A stretch of DNA of 38,301 bases, from NCBI RefSeq assembly GCF_946480385.1, contig NZ_CAMLJP010000056.1, positions 1 through 38,301 of the forward strand, read 5' to 3'. Both the position numbers and the translations under genes were made by a program. Positions within the stretch are counted from its first letter, which is position 1. Each line of letters begins with the position of its first letter. This DNA is from an uncultured Azospirillum sp. GTDB lineage: Bacteria; Pseudomonadota; Alphaproteobacteria; Azospirillales; Azospirillaceae. The notes under the pieces were generated by a model. The model saw only the letters and a program-made list of their open reading frames with translations. It ran no database searches and was not told the origin of the DNA. This document shows, in pieces, positions 25,272 to 33,279 of the stretch.

Positions 25272-25609
25272 ACGGGTCGTCTCCTTCACGGGTGGGCCTT
25301 CCAAAAGGGTCAGCGAAGAGGCCGGCGGCGCCTGTTCCGGCATCCGGCCCCTCCGCCTGTCCTCTAATGAACCCCGCCGCTCCCCCGCCGGTTCCGATCC
25401 CCCCTGCACACGCCTGTTCACCCCCCTCTGCCCGCCCCGTGAGCATGTCCGGTCCCCGCACCGTTTCCGAACGGCAACGCCCCTGTGAAAAGCGGCGAAG
25501 CCGCCACAATTTCGCCGCTTGTCGTTTGAATTAACCCCATCGGGATGATATTGCACCGCCATCAACCGGCGGTCCGCAGATAGTGGCTGGGCCAAGCAAC
25601 GGGACCGAT
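25272..25609. other. Intergenic region with inverted repeat and EcfG-like promoter
   Basis: 338 bp between divergent genes. It holds the inverted repeat AAGCGGCGAA / TTCGCCGCTT (25490-25499 and 25511-25520), a TTAACC CtrA-type half-site near 25530, and a GGAAC-N17-GGTT element pointing at the DUF2934 gene. No gene was seen. Confidence 0.55.
25370..25395 (-). promoter_or_regulatory. Candidate EcfG-type promoter of the DUF2934 gene
   Basis: On the minus strand GGAAC (25395-25391) and GGTT (25373-25370) are 17 bp apart. This differs by one base from the alphaproteobacterial general-stress consensus GGAAC-N16/17-CGTT. The predicted leader is about 90 nt. Confidence 0.35.
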
Positions 25610-27181
25610 ATGTTGCGCATTTCCTGGCCGAACGCTGCATCCCCCAGTTCCAGCCTCCGGATGGCCGACAGCCGCCGGGGCCTCGCGCTGGTCCTGCCGA
25701 CGCGTGGCGGACTGCTCAAGGTCGCCCTGCTGGCCTGCGCGATCGCCCTGCCCGCGCTTCCCTCCCACGCCGCCGAACCACCGGCCAAACGCCACCCCGC
25801 CGCCAAGGTCGAGCAGAAGGCGCCCGCACCGGCTCCAGCCGCTGCCGATGGCCCGGTCCTGCAGTTGGGCATCTATTCCGGTGACGGCGACGCCTGGTGG
25901 AGCTGGAAGAACCTGCAGCGGCGCGAGCGCGACCTGACGGCCGGGATGACCGCCTCGGTCATGCTGCTGGACGGCAAGAGCGAGGCCGGCGGCGTGGCGC
26001 TCTACGCCCAGGTCGCCAAGGGCACCGATGCGCGGGCACTGTGCCGGCGGATCGTCGGCGCCGGCTTCGGCTGCCTTGTCGTCGACCGCCCGGCCCCGAC
26101 CGCGACGCCGGCTCCCGTCACGCTGGCGAAGGCCGCTCCCGAAAAGACCGCGCCCGCTCCCGAAGTTGCCCCCGTTCAGGCGGCATCACCGGCAGAGCCG
26201 GCCTTCGTTCCGTCACCCGCGACCAAGCCGCCGGCCGTGACCGTGGCCGTCGCGCCGCCGCTGCCCGAAGCCAAGCCGCCGCAGCCGGCCGTCGAGCGCG
26301 AGACGGTGACGACGACGACCACTTCGGTCCTGGCGCCGATCGGCTCCGCCGTTGCCGCTCCGCTGCCGCCGCCGTCGGTCGCCGCTGCCTTGCCGCCAGC
26401 CGACGGTCTGGTGATCTACAACGAGGAAGATGCCCGCACCATGGCGGACATCGAGCAGCACAGCCGCCGCAAGGGCCGGCTGCGCTCGGTGATGCCGGAT
26501 TCGCGCTATGACGTGATGCCGGCGACGCTGAAGCGGGAGAACTGGAACCTCTGCGCCCTGACCTTCGACGACGGGCCGCACCGCACGGTCACCCGCCAGG
26601 TTCTGGACATCCTGAACCGCGAGGGCGTGCGCGCCACCTATTTTCCGGTCGGCCGCATCGCCGAACGGCAGGGGGACCTGATCCGCGACTTCGTCGCCGG
26701 CGGGCATGAGATCGGCAACCACAGCCTGACCCATTCCGACCTGCGCAAGATGGACGCCGCCGGCGCCCGCTACGAGATCACGGAGACCAACCGCATCCTG
26801 CGCGAGTTCGGCGCCAACCCGGTGCTGTTCCGCCCGCCCTACGGCCGCTATTCGGACGAGTTGCTGACCATCGTGCGGGAGGAGCATATGGGCTCCGTCC
26901 TGTGGTCGGTGGACACGCGCGACTGGCAGGTGCGAAACGCCGACAAGATCGTCAGCCAGATCAAGCTGGGCGGCCTGCCGGGCAACGTCTTCCTGATGCA
27001 CTCCACCTATGCCAGCACGGCGCAGGCGCTGCCCCGCGTGATCACGGAACTGCGGGCCAAGGGCTGCGAGTTCGTGACCCTGTCCGAATGGCTGGAGCGG
27101 GCGCGCGTCCTGGCGCTGCCGAAGATCGTCAATGCCGGCATGCCCTCGCCGGCGGCCGGAACGCCCACGGACCGCCAGTAA
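25610..27181 (+). CDS. SPOR-NodB polysaccharide deacetylase
   Basis: A 523-residue exported carbohydrate esterase family 4 enzyme. A signal peptide (about 32-54, ending SHA) is followed by a SPOR-like domain (about 80-160, from PVLQLGIYSGDGDA to GFGCLVVD), a long Pro/Ala linker (about 161-265) and the NodB domain (about 312-505). Catalytic and metal residues are seen in TFDDGPH (Asp320, Asp321), HSLTH (His371, His375), FRPPYGR, WSVDTRDW and LMHSTY. SPOR domains bind denuded glycan at division sites, so the enzyme may deacetylate peptidoglycan or another glycan there. ATG 25610 has GGGA close upstream; GTG 25583 and ATG 25661 are alternatives. Confidence 0.9.
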   Translation: MLRISWPNAASPSSSLRMADSRRGLALVLPTRGGLLKVALLACAIALPALPSHAAEPPAKRHPAAKVEQKAPAPAPAAADGPVLQLGIYSGDGDAWWSWKNLQRRERDLTAGMTASVMLLDGKSEAGGVALYAQVAKGTDARALCRRIVGAGFGCLVVDRPAPTATPAPVTLAKAAPEKTAPAPEVAPVQAASPAEPAFVPSPATKPPAVTVAVAPPLPEAKPPQPAVERETVTTTTTSVLAPIGSAVAAPLPPPSVAAALPPADGLVIYNEEDARTMADIEQHSRRKGRLRSVMPDSRYDVMPATLKRENWNLCALTFDDGPHRTVTRQVLDILNREGVRATYFPVGRIAERQGDLIRDFVAGGHEIGNHSLTHSDLRKMDAAGARYEITETNRILREFGANPVLFRPPYGRYSDELLTIVREEHMGSVLWSVDTRDWQVRNADKIVSQIKLGGLPGNVFLMHSTYASTAQALPRVITELRAKGCEFVTLSEWLERARVLALPKIVNAGMPSPAAGTPTDRQ

Positions 27182-27208
27182 CCGGCCGCCGGCAAAGGGG
27201 CTGCGCCC

Positions 27209-27571
27209 TTACCGGGCGGGCTTGCCGTCCAGCTTCTTGCGGTTCTGGGCGTACTGGCGGATCACCGCATCGACTTCCGTCGGCAGAATCGTCCAGGTGG
27301 CACCGATGGTGTCGCCCTTGATCTCCACCACCGCGACGGTCGCGTTGAAGGTGAACTTACCGGCGGGATCGTCGACTCGCACCGAGACCTTGGCGTTCTG
27401 ACCGACGATCAGCGATCCGTCGAAGCCGCGGGCGACGAAGCCCTTCGGCGTCAGCGACACGATGGGAAAGCTCTTTCCGTCGCACTGGATGACGCTGACC
27501 GGCATGCGGCCGGCGGGCTTGGCCGCCTTATTGTCCTTCACCGCGATCTTCAGGAAATCGAAAAGCCCCAT
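27209..27571 (-). CDS. PilZ-like small protein
   Basis: A 120-residue cytoplasmic protein with a beta-rich core (about 20-100) that reads like a PilZ domain: SLTPKGFVARG resembles the D/NxSxxG segment, and the C-terminal helix QYAQNRKKLDG follows. The arginine-rich RxxxR motif is not visible, so c-di-GMP binding is doubtful. ATG 27571 (MGLFDFLK) is a common start for this group. It converges on the deacetylase gene across 27 bp. Confidence 0.7.
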   Translation of the reverse strand: MGLFDFLKIAVKDNKAAKPAGRMPVSVIQCDGKSFPIVSLTPKGFVARGFDGSLIVGQNAKVSVRVDDPAGKFTFNATVAVVEIKGDTIGATWTILPTEVDAVIRQYAQNRKKLDGKPAR

Positions 27572-27703
27572 CCCGCGCCCCCGGAAAACCATCCCGGATC
27601 ACCGGGAGGGAGGGCGAATGCCGCCCTCACCCGTGATTAAACGCGGGCACGCCGCGCGGAGCAACGGAATCCTTATCGGGAGTGATCCTATGAGAAGGTA
27701 GCC

Positions 27704-28054
27704 TCAGCGGCGAAAGGACTCCTGCATGGCGGCCCAGGCCCGCTGCGCCCGCCTGACGGACAGCAGCGCGAAAGGCAGCAAGGTCACCAGGACCACCGCC
27801 ATCCCGACCATGACCGACAAGGCACCCAGCGCATCGGAGGCGGGAAGCCGGGCAACCAAACCGGCCAGAAGATGCAGAATCAGAGCCCCCAGCACAGACA
27901 CCGCCAGCAGCGGACCGACGACGGCCGGCAACAGGCCAAGGGTGCCACGCCGCGAGCGCCCGGCAGTTCCGGTCGCGGCGGCATCCTCCGTCGCCCATCC
28001 CGACCTGGCCGCCGGGTACGGCATGCCGGCGACGCCCCGCACAACGCTCCGCAT
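27704..28054 (-). CDS. Small membrane protein of unknown function
   Basis: A 116-residue protein with two predicted membrane helices (about 42-68 and 77-99) after a polar N-terminus, ending in a basic helix (RRAQRAWAAMQESFRR). No family recognised. An excellent ribosome-binding site, GGAGGA, precedes the ATG at 28054, which supports it as a real gene. Confidence 0.7.
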   Translation of the reverse strand: MRSVVRGVAGMPYPAARSGWATEDAAATGTAGRSRRGTLGLLPAVVGPLLAVSVLGALILHLLAGLVARLPASDALGALSVMVGMAVVLVTLLPFALLSVRRAQRAWAAMQESFRR

Positions 28055-28323
28055 TGGCTCCTCCGCTCTGGCTGTCTCTCCGCACTCCGTACGGCCGCTT
28101 TTCGAAGGTCCGCCCGGGTTACCGCCAGTCGGGGTACCGAGAGAACCGGTGCGGGAACTATAGGATGCTTTCTTCGGCCTGGCTAAAATCCAATACGATT
28201 ACCCCCTTGTGCAGAGTCCCACCTCTGCCTCGACCCAAAGCATGGGCATCGAAAGTATAGGTTTGACCGACAGGCACGACGGGAGGCATGGCCGCCGGCA
28301 AAGCCAACGGTCTCCACAGAGGC

Positions 28324-28332
28324 TGTGGATAA
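28324..28332. promoter_or_regulatory. Consensus DnaA box
   Basis: TGTGGATAA is the exact reverse complement of the DnaA box TTATCCACA. Only one perfect copy was found, so it does not by itself indicate an origin of replication. Confidence 0.35.
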
Positions 28333-28400
28333 CTGTGTGGGCAAGCCGTGGGCAGTCCCGATTCGCGCTAGGCGATTCAAGGGGGCTACGGTATTTGCCC

Positions 28401-28433
28401 AAAAATCAGGCAACTGGCGCAAGCGCCTGATTT
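28401..28433 (-). terminator. Terminator-like hairpin downstream of the treZ operon
   Basis: AAATCAGGC (28403-28411) pairs perfectly with GCCTGATTT (28425-28433), and on the minus strand the stem runs into TTTTT. Within the loop GGCGC-AA-GCGCC can form a competing hairpin. It lies about 210 bp past the debranching-enzyme stop. Confidence 0.6.
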
Positions 28434-28645
28434 ATAAAAGAAAACCCTGTTTTTCTGCTTTCGGAGCCCTGGCCGCGTGTCAACCGAAATCTGTCACATT
28501 CCGCCTGACCCTTCGATTTCACACCCTGTTGTGCCCTGTTGACAACTGCTCCCTAGGGCATTCCACCATCGTTGCGGGTGGGGCGGCCCTCATCGACCGC
28601 CCTATGACCTTCGGAAAGGCAGGGTCTCCGCAACCGCCGAACCCC

Positions 28646-30697
28646 TCAACCCTCCGTCTTCGCCCAACAGCGCAGGACCTCCGCCACGCTCCAGGCCTGC
28701 GAGATGCAGCCGCGGGGGGTGAAGGGCGCCTCCGCATCGAAGATCTCGCTGATGGTGCCGATCCCGGCCTCGTCCAGATGGGGCAGGAAGCCCTCCAGCA
28801 AGCGCCGGGCCCCCGCCTTGTCCTCCGGATGCAGCTTCAGCCACGCATCGACGTAGGGGCCGATCAGCCATCCCCAGACGGTGCCCTGGTGATAGGCGGC
28901 GTCGCGCGCCCGCAGGTCGCCGAAATACTTCGCCTTGTAGTCGCGGCAGCCCGGCGCCAGCGACCTCAAGCCCACCGGGGTCAGCAGGCGGCTGCGCACC
29001 GTCTCCACCACCGGCTCCCACCGCTCGCGCTCCAGCACCGGATGGTCGAGCGAGATGGCGAAGATCTGGTTGGGCCGGCAGGCGATGTCGTCGCCATGCT
29101 CGCCATCCACGACGTCGAACAGGTGGCCGGCCGACGGGCACCAGAAACGTGCGTTAAAGGAGGCGTAAGCCTGATCGGCCAACTCGCTCAGCGGACGGGC
29201 GGCAGCCTCGCCGTCCTCCTCGCGCAGCCAGCCGGCCATCAGCCGCAGGGCGTTGTGCCACAGCGCGTTGATCTCCACCGACTTGCCCCGACGCGGCGTC
29301 ACCACCCAGTCATCGACCTTGGCGTCCATCCAGGTCAGCTGGTAGCCCTCCTGCCCCTGGCGCAGCAGCCCGTCCTTTGGGTCGACGCCGATGCCGAACC
29401 GGGTGCCGCGGCGGTGGAAGTCGATCACCTCGCGCAGCTTGGGCAGCAGCAGGCGCAGCGTATCGCGGTCGCCGGTGGCGCCCAGATAGCGGTGCAGCGC
29501 GTGGAAGAACCACAGCGTCGCGTCGGCGGTGTGATACAGCCCGCGGTCCTTGCCGTCGGGGAACATGTTGGGGATCAACCCGTCGCGGATGTAATGGCCG
29601 AAGGTGTGCAGGATCCAGCCCGCCTCCAGATGGCGCCCGGTGGCCAGCGTCAGCCCTTCCAGCGCGATCATGGTGTCGCGGCCCCAGTCGGTGAACCAGT
29701 GATAGCCGGCGATCACCGTCCGCACCTCGTCGCCCTCCGCCCGCGCCCGCATCTGGTCGGCGACGCGGCCGGCCGGGACGAACAGGAAGCTGTCGGCGGA
29801 CAGCACCAGCTCCGCCATCGCCCCGTCGCGCAGGGCGGGATGGGCGTTCTGGATGATGCGGCGGCGGCGTTCCGTCTCGAACACCAGCACGTCCGCCGGC
29901 GGCAGAGCCTCCAGCCGCCACCACTCCTCGGTCGCGGCGGCGAAGGTGATGCTCTGGCCGGGTCCGACCTCGCCGCTGAAGTAGCCGGGCGTCCACAGCG
30001 ACCCGCGCGCCTGATAGCCGCGTTCGTCCTCCACCCGGTAATAGACGTCGCGCCGGATGCCGCCGTCGAGCGTCATCGGGAAATCGCCGCCCTCGATCGC
30101 CATGCGCAGCACCGGCAGGTCGGACCCGGCGGAGACCTCGTAGCGCTGCCCGGCCGCGGTGATGCGGTAGTCCCGGGCCAGCGGCCGATCGACCGCCGAC
30201 TCCAACGTGCGGAAGGCCAGCACCGGCCGCAGGCGCAACTGCACCGGGGCCTTTGCCTCCATCACCCGGTAGGTGACATGGACGATGTTCTGGCCGTGCG
30301 GCAGGACGACCTGCTTTTCGATCACCGCCCCGCCGGCGCGGAAACGCCAGACCGGCAGACCTTCCTCCATGCGGAATTCCTGCAGGGCGGCGGTCTGTCC
30401 GTCTTCCCGCGAATCCCCATCATCCGCATCGCCGCCGGTATCGCGGCAGCTCAGGCGATAGCTGCGGCCGTCGGCGTCGATGACCACGTCGCTCAATTGG
30501 CTGAGCATCAGCACGCGGCCGAGCGGGGCCGGCAGCGCCGCGATCAGCAGCCCGTGATAGCGCCGCGTCACCGCCCCCGACACCGACCCGGAGGCATAGC
30601 CGCCGAGACCGTTGGCGACCAGCCATTCCCGGGTTTCCGCGCCGTTCGGACCGGTGTTCAGAACCTCGCGCGACAGGGTGCGGACGAAATCAGCCAT
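28646..30697 (-). CDS. Amylo-alpha-1,6-glucosidase / glycogen debranching enzyme (GDE type)
   Basis: A 683-residue glycoside hydrolase with the two-domain GDE architecture. The N-terminal domain (about 20-260) begins with REWLVANGLGGYASGSVSGA, followed by RRYHGLL. The alpha/alpha-barrel (about 300-680) has HWFTDWGRDTMIALEG (333-348), LTWMDAKVDDW, EINALWHNAL and YHQGTVWGWLIGPY, all typical of amylo-1,6-glucosidases. It would remove alpha-1,6-linked glucose from glycogen or maltodextrin. ATG 30697 lies 13 bp after the treZ stop, so both are in one operon supplying or recycling trehalose precursors. A longer frame starting inside treZ is less likely. Confidence 0.92.
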   Translation of the reverse strand: MADFVRTLSREVLNTGPNGAETREWLVANGLGGYASGSVSGAVTRRYHGLLIAALPAPLGRVLMLSQLSDVVIDADGRSYRLSCRDTGGDADDGDSREDGQTAALQEFRMEEGLPVWRFRAGGAVIEKQVVLPHGQNIVHVTYRVMEAKAPVQLRLRPVLAFRTLESAVDRPLARDYRITAAGQRYEVSAGSDLPVLRMAIEGGDFPMTLDGGIRRDVYYRVEDERGYQARGSLWTPGYFSGEVGPGQSITFAAATEEWWRLEALPPADVLVFETERRRRIIQNAHPALRDGAMAELVLSADSFLFVPAGRVADQMRARAEGDEVRTVIAGYHWFTDWGRDTMIALEGLTLATGRHLEAGWILHTFGHYIRDGLIPNMFPDGKDRGLYHTADATLWFFHALHRYLGATGDRDTLRLLLPKLREVIDFHRRGTRFGIGVDPKDGLLRQGQEGYQLTWMDAKVDDWVVTPRRGKSVEINALWHNALRLMAGWLREEDGEAAARPLSELADQAYASFNARFWCPSAGHLFDVVDGEHGDDIACRPNQIFAISLDHPVLERERWEPVVETVRSRLLTPVGLRSLAPGCRDYKAKYFGDLRARDAAYHQGTVWGWLIGPYVDAWLKLHPEDKAGARRLLEGFLPHLDEAGIGTISEIFDAEAPFTPRGCISQAWSVAEVLRCWAKTEG

Positions 30698-30710
30698 GAT
30701 GGACCTATGC

Positions 30711-32714
30711 TCAGCTAGCGGTTTCCGACCCTTGGGAAACCACGATGACCGGGGTTGTGTTGCCTCCGGCCCCATCACTTTTCATTGGGTCGCTTTTTGT
30801 CGGAGAATCGCGCGCGGGTCCCAGAACCAGCGCCGCATGGCCGGGCAGCCGCCACGCGCCGTCCGGCTGCTCCACCGCCGGCGTGCCGCAGCCGCCATAG
30901 ACGGGCTCCTCGCTGGACCACAGCACCCGCCATGCGCCGTCGAGCGGGGGAGCCAGCAGCGGCTCCGCCAGCGCGCGGAGAGTCAGGTCGCGGCCCAGAT
31001 TGACTAGGACCAGACGGTCGTCGCCCTCCGCCTCCCCGAAGAAGCGCAGGACGAAGGCCTCGTCGTCCAGCACCGCGCCGTCCAGCCCGCCGGTGCGCTG
31101 GGCGGCGAACACCGGGTCGTCCCGGCGCAGCCGCAGCAGGTCGCGGTGCATGGTCCAGACCTCGGCGTTGGCCTCCCGCTCCCGGTGGTCGAGCTTGCAG
31201 CGGGTGAAGCTGTCCTCCGCCTGCGGCTTGGGCAGCCCCGCACGCATTGCGGGTCCCGCGATGCTGGGGAACTGGGCAAGGAATTCCGCCCTGCCCCGCT
31301 CGACCAGCGCGGCGAGGTCGGGCTTGTGGTCGGCGAAATAGAGGAAGGGGGCGCTTGCGGCGAACTCCTGCCCCTGGAACAGCATCGGCGTGCCGGGACC
31401 CAGCAGGATCAGCGCGGTCATCGCCCGCAGCAGCCCCGGCGTGGCCAGGGCATGCAGCCTGGAGCCACGGGCGGAGTTGGCGATCTGGTCGTGGTTCTGC
31501 AGGAAGGTGACGAAGGCCGGCCGCGGCATGGCGAAGGCCGGCATGCCGCGCCGCTGGCCCTGCCAGCGATACCACTGCCCCTGATAGAGGAAGCCGTACT
31601 TCATCGCCGACACGAACTCCTGCGGGGTGCCGCGATAATCGGTGTAATAGGCCTCGTTCCGGCCGGTCAGCGCCACCATCGCCGAATGGTGCAGGTCGTC
31701 GTTCCAGATGGCGCACAGGCCGCAGCCGCCCTCGTCGGCCGGCTTCACCATGCTGGCATGCTGCGGCTCGTTCTCCCCCACCAGGATGGTGGCTCGCCCG
31801 CCGGCGGCCTTGCGCACGGCGCGGGAAATCTCGGTCAGGATGTGCGGCGTACCGGCGTCATGGATCGACTGGGTGGCGTCCAGCCGCAGCCCGTCCAGAT
31901 GGTATTCCTCGATCCAGTAGGCGGCGTTGCACAGGAAGAACTCCCGCACCGGCTCCGAGTTGGCGCCGTCGAAGTTGATCGCCTCACCCCACTCGTTCCT
32001 GTAGCGGTCGGTGAAGTAATCGTCGGCGAAGCATTTCAGGTAATTGCCGTCCGGGCCGAAGTGGTTGTAGACGACGTCGAGGATGACGGCGAGCCCCAGC
32101 CGGTGCGCCCCGTCGACGAAGCGCCGCATGGCGTCGGGATCGCCATAGAGCCGCGTCGGCGCGAACAGGTTCACCCCGTCATAGCCCCAGCCGAAGCGGC
32201 CGGGAAACTCCGACACCGGCATCACCTCCAGCACCGTCACGCCGAGGTCGGCCAGCGCCGGCAACTCCCGCAGCGCGGCGTCCCAGGTGCCTTCCTGCGT
32301 GAAGGTGCCGATGTGCATCTCGTAGATCACTTGGCCCCGGATGGCGCGGCCTTGCCAGCCCTGGTCGGTCCAGGCGAAGCGGCGCGGATCGACCAGTTGG
32401 GAAGGCCCATGCGGCCCCTCCGGTTGGAAGCGCGACATCGGGTCGGGATAGAGCATGTCACCGCCGTCCAGCCGGAAGCGGTAGAGCCCGCCGGCTGCAA
32501 GCCCCGGCACGGCGCCGGAGAAATAGCCGTTCCCCTCGCGCTCCAGCGCCGTGGCCTGCCCGTCCGGTTCGGTGACAAGCTCCACCCGCCCGGCCTTCGG
32601 CGCCCAGACCCGCGCATGGGCGCCGCCGGGCAGCAACTCCACACCGATGGGCCAGCGGCGTTTGACGGTGGCCTGCGCCTGCTCGACAGGCGGTACGGCG
32701 GCGGTCATCTTCAC
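30711..32714 (-). CDS. treZ: Malto-oligosyltrehalose trehalohydrolase
   Basis: Releases trehalose from maltooligosyl-trehalose. The 667-residue protein has an N-terminal beta-sandwich (about 20-115), then a GH13 catalytic barrel with DVVYNHFGPDGNY (213-225), nucleophile Asp279 in GLRLDATQSIHD, acid Glu314 in LVGENEPQ and the FLQNHDQIANSARG block. The last 30 residues (from about PARDSPTKSD) are a polar tail not expected in the family. GTG 32714 is supported by AGGGGG 8 bases upstream; ATG 32708 is an alternative. No treY or treS gene lies nearby, although TreZ normally acts after TreY. Confidence 0.93.
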   Translation of the reverse strand: MKMTAAVPPVEQAQATVKRRWPIGVELLPGGAHARVWAPKAGRVELVTEPDGQATALEREGNGYFSGAVPGLAAGGLYRFRLDGGDMLYPDPMSRFQPEGPHGPSQLVDPRRFAWTDQGWQGRAIRGQVIYEMHIGTFTQEGTWDAALRELPALADLGVTVLEVMPVSEFPGRFGWGYDGVNLFAPTRLYGDPDAMRRFVDGAHRLGLAVILDVVYNHFGPDGNYLKCFADDYFTDRYRNEWGEAINFDGANSEPVREFFLCNAAYWIEEYHLDGLRLDATQSIHDAGTPHILTEISRAVRKAAGGRATILVGENEPQHASMVKPADEGGCGLCAIWNDDLHHSAMVALTGRNEAYYTDYRGTPQEFVSAMKYGFLYQGQWYRWQGQRRGMPAFAMPRPAFVTFLQNHDQIANSARGSRLHALATPGLLRAMTALILLGPGTPMLFQGQEFAASAPFLYFADHKPDLAALVERGRAEFLAQFPSIAGPAMRAGLPKPQAEDSFTRCKLDHREREANAEVWTMHRDLLRLRRDDPVFAAQRTGGLDGAVLDDEAFVLRFFGEAEGDDRLVLVNLGRDLTLRALAEPLLAPPLDGAWRVLWSSEEPVYGGCGTPAVEQPDGAWRLPGHAALVLGPARDSPTKSDPMKSDGAGGNTTPVIVVSQGSETAS

Positions 32715-32850
32715 GGCAACGGCCCCCTGGACGAGTGATGCGGACTTGCCTAGCGGGGATGGTCAACAGGGGTCGGGCGGCGTGGTCACGGATGGGCTGA
32801 AAATTGTTTCAGGGGCTATGGTTTTGTTTGGGGGGGTGTCGGCTTCGGAT

Positions 32851-32971
32851 GCCCCCTCCCTCCCACGGCTTCGCCGCGGGTCCCTCCCTCCCCCGCTGTG
32901 CGGGAGAGGGTAAGTTTGCAATGCGGCGGAGTTCCCTCTCCCGCGAAGCGGGGGAGGGTTAGGGAGGGGGC
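32851..32971. repeat. 121-bp palindromic intergenic element
   Basis: The element starts GCCCCCTCCCT (32851-32861) and ends AGGGAGGGGGC (32961-32971), a perfect 11-bp terminal inverted repeat. Inside are CCCTCCCCCGC-type arms facing GCGGGGGAGGG and local hairpins (CCCGC / GCGGG around 32893-32905 and 32939-32953). The structure resembles the REP/MITE-like palindromes scattered between genes of many alphaproteobacteria. It holds no coding frame. Confidence 0.7.
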
Positions 32972-32989
32972 AATCTCCGCCCCGCTCCC

Positions 32990-33244
32990 TCACACCCGCT
33001 CCCCGAAGCTCCGCGCCGCGGCGTCGATCACCAGCGGGTGCGCGCGCAGCGCGGTCAGCGCCGCTTCGACCTTGTCGTCGGTGACCTCCAGCGTCACCAC
33101 CACGTCGGACCGGTCGCCGCGCTCGGCGTCCCGCTCCTCCCGTCCCCGCTGCACGACATGGCCGAAGCGGTCGCGCAGGCTGCCGACGATCTCGGCCTCC
33201 ACACCCCGGCCGCGTTCGGCGGGATAGGCGTAGACCAGTTCCAT
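32990..33244 (-). CDS. Small conserved-looking protein, possible ACT/ferredoxin-like fold
   Basis: An 84-residue soluble protein. The alternation of strands and helices (MELVYAYPAE, a helix around EAEIVGSLRDRFGHV, the strand DVVVTLEVTD and the helix DKVEAALTALRAHP) suggests a beta-alpha-beta fold of the ACT or ferredoxin-like type; this is inference. GGGAG lies 8 bases before the ATG. It lies 35 bp after the alcohol dehydrogenase gene on the same strand and probably belongs to that operon. Confidence 0.65.
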   Translation of the reverse strand: MELVYAYPAERGRGVEAEIVGSLRDRFGHVVQRGREERDAERGDRSDVVVTLEVTDDKVEAALTALRAHPLVIDAAARSFGERV

Positions 33245-33279
33245 GGCGGCTCTCCCTTCTCACTCTATCCTTGCTCACT

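Larger units (their letters stand above)
28055..28645. other. 590-bp intergenic region with DnaA box and terminator
   Basis: No gene is supported. From about 28300 to 28560 the DNA is AT-richer than its surroundings and holds a perfect DnaA box, a CCACAG-AGG-CTGTGG repeat next to it and a terminator-like hairpin. A TTGACA on the minus strand (28478-28483) lacks a good -10. It probably contains the terminator of the treZ operon and the promoter of the small membrane protein gene. Confidence 0.55.

Noticed and set aside
28324..28332. Replication origin
   Set aside because: Only one perfect DnaA box, no box cluster, and no origin-associated genes nearby.
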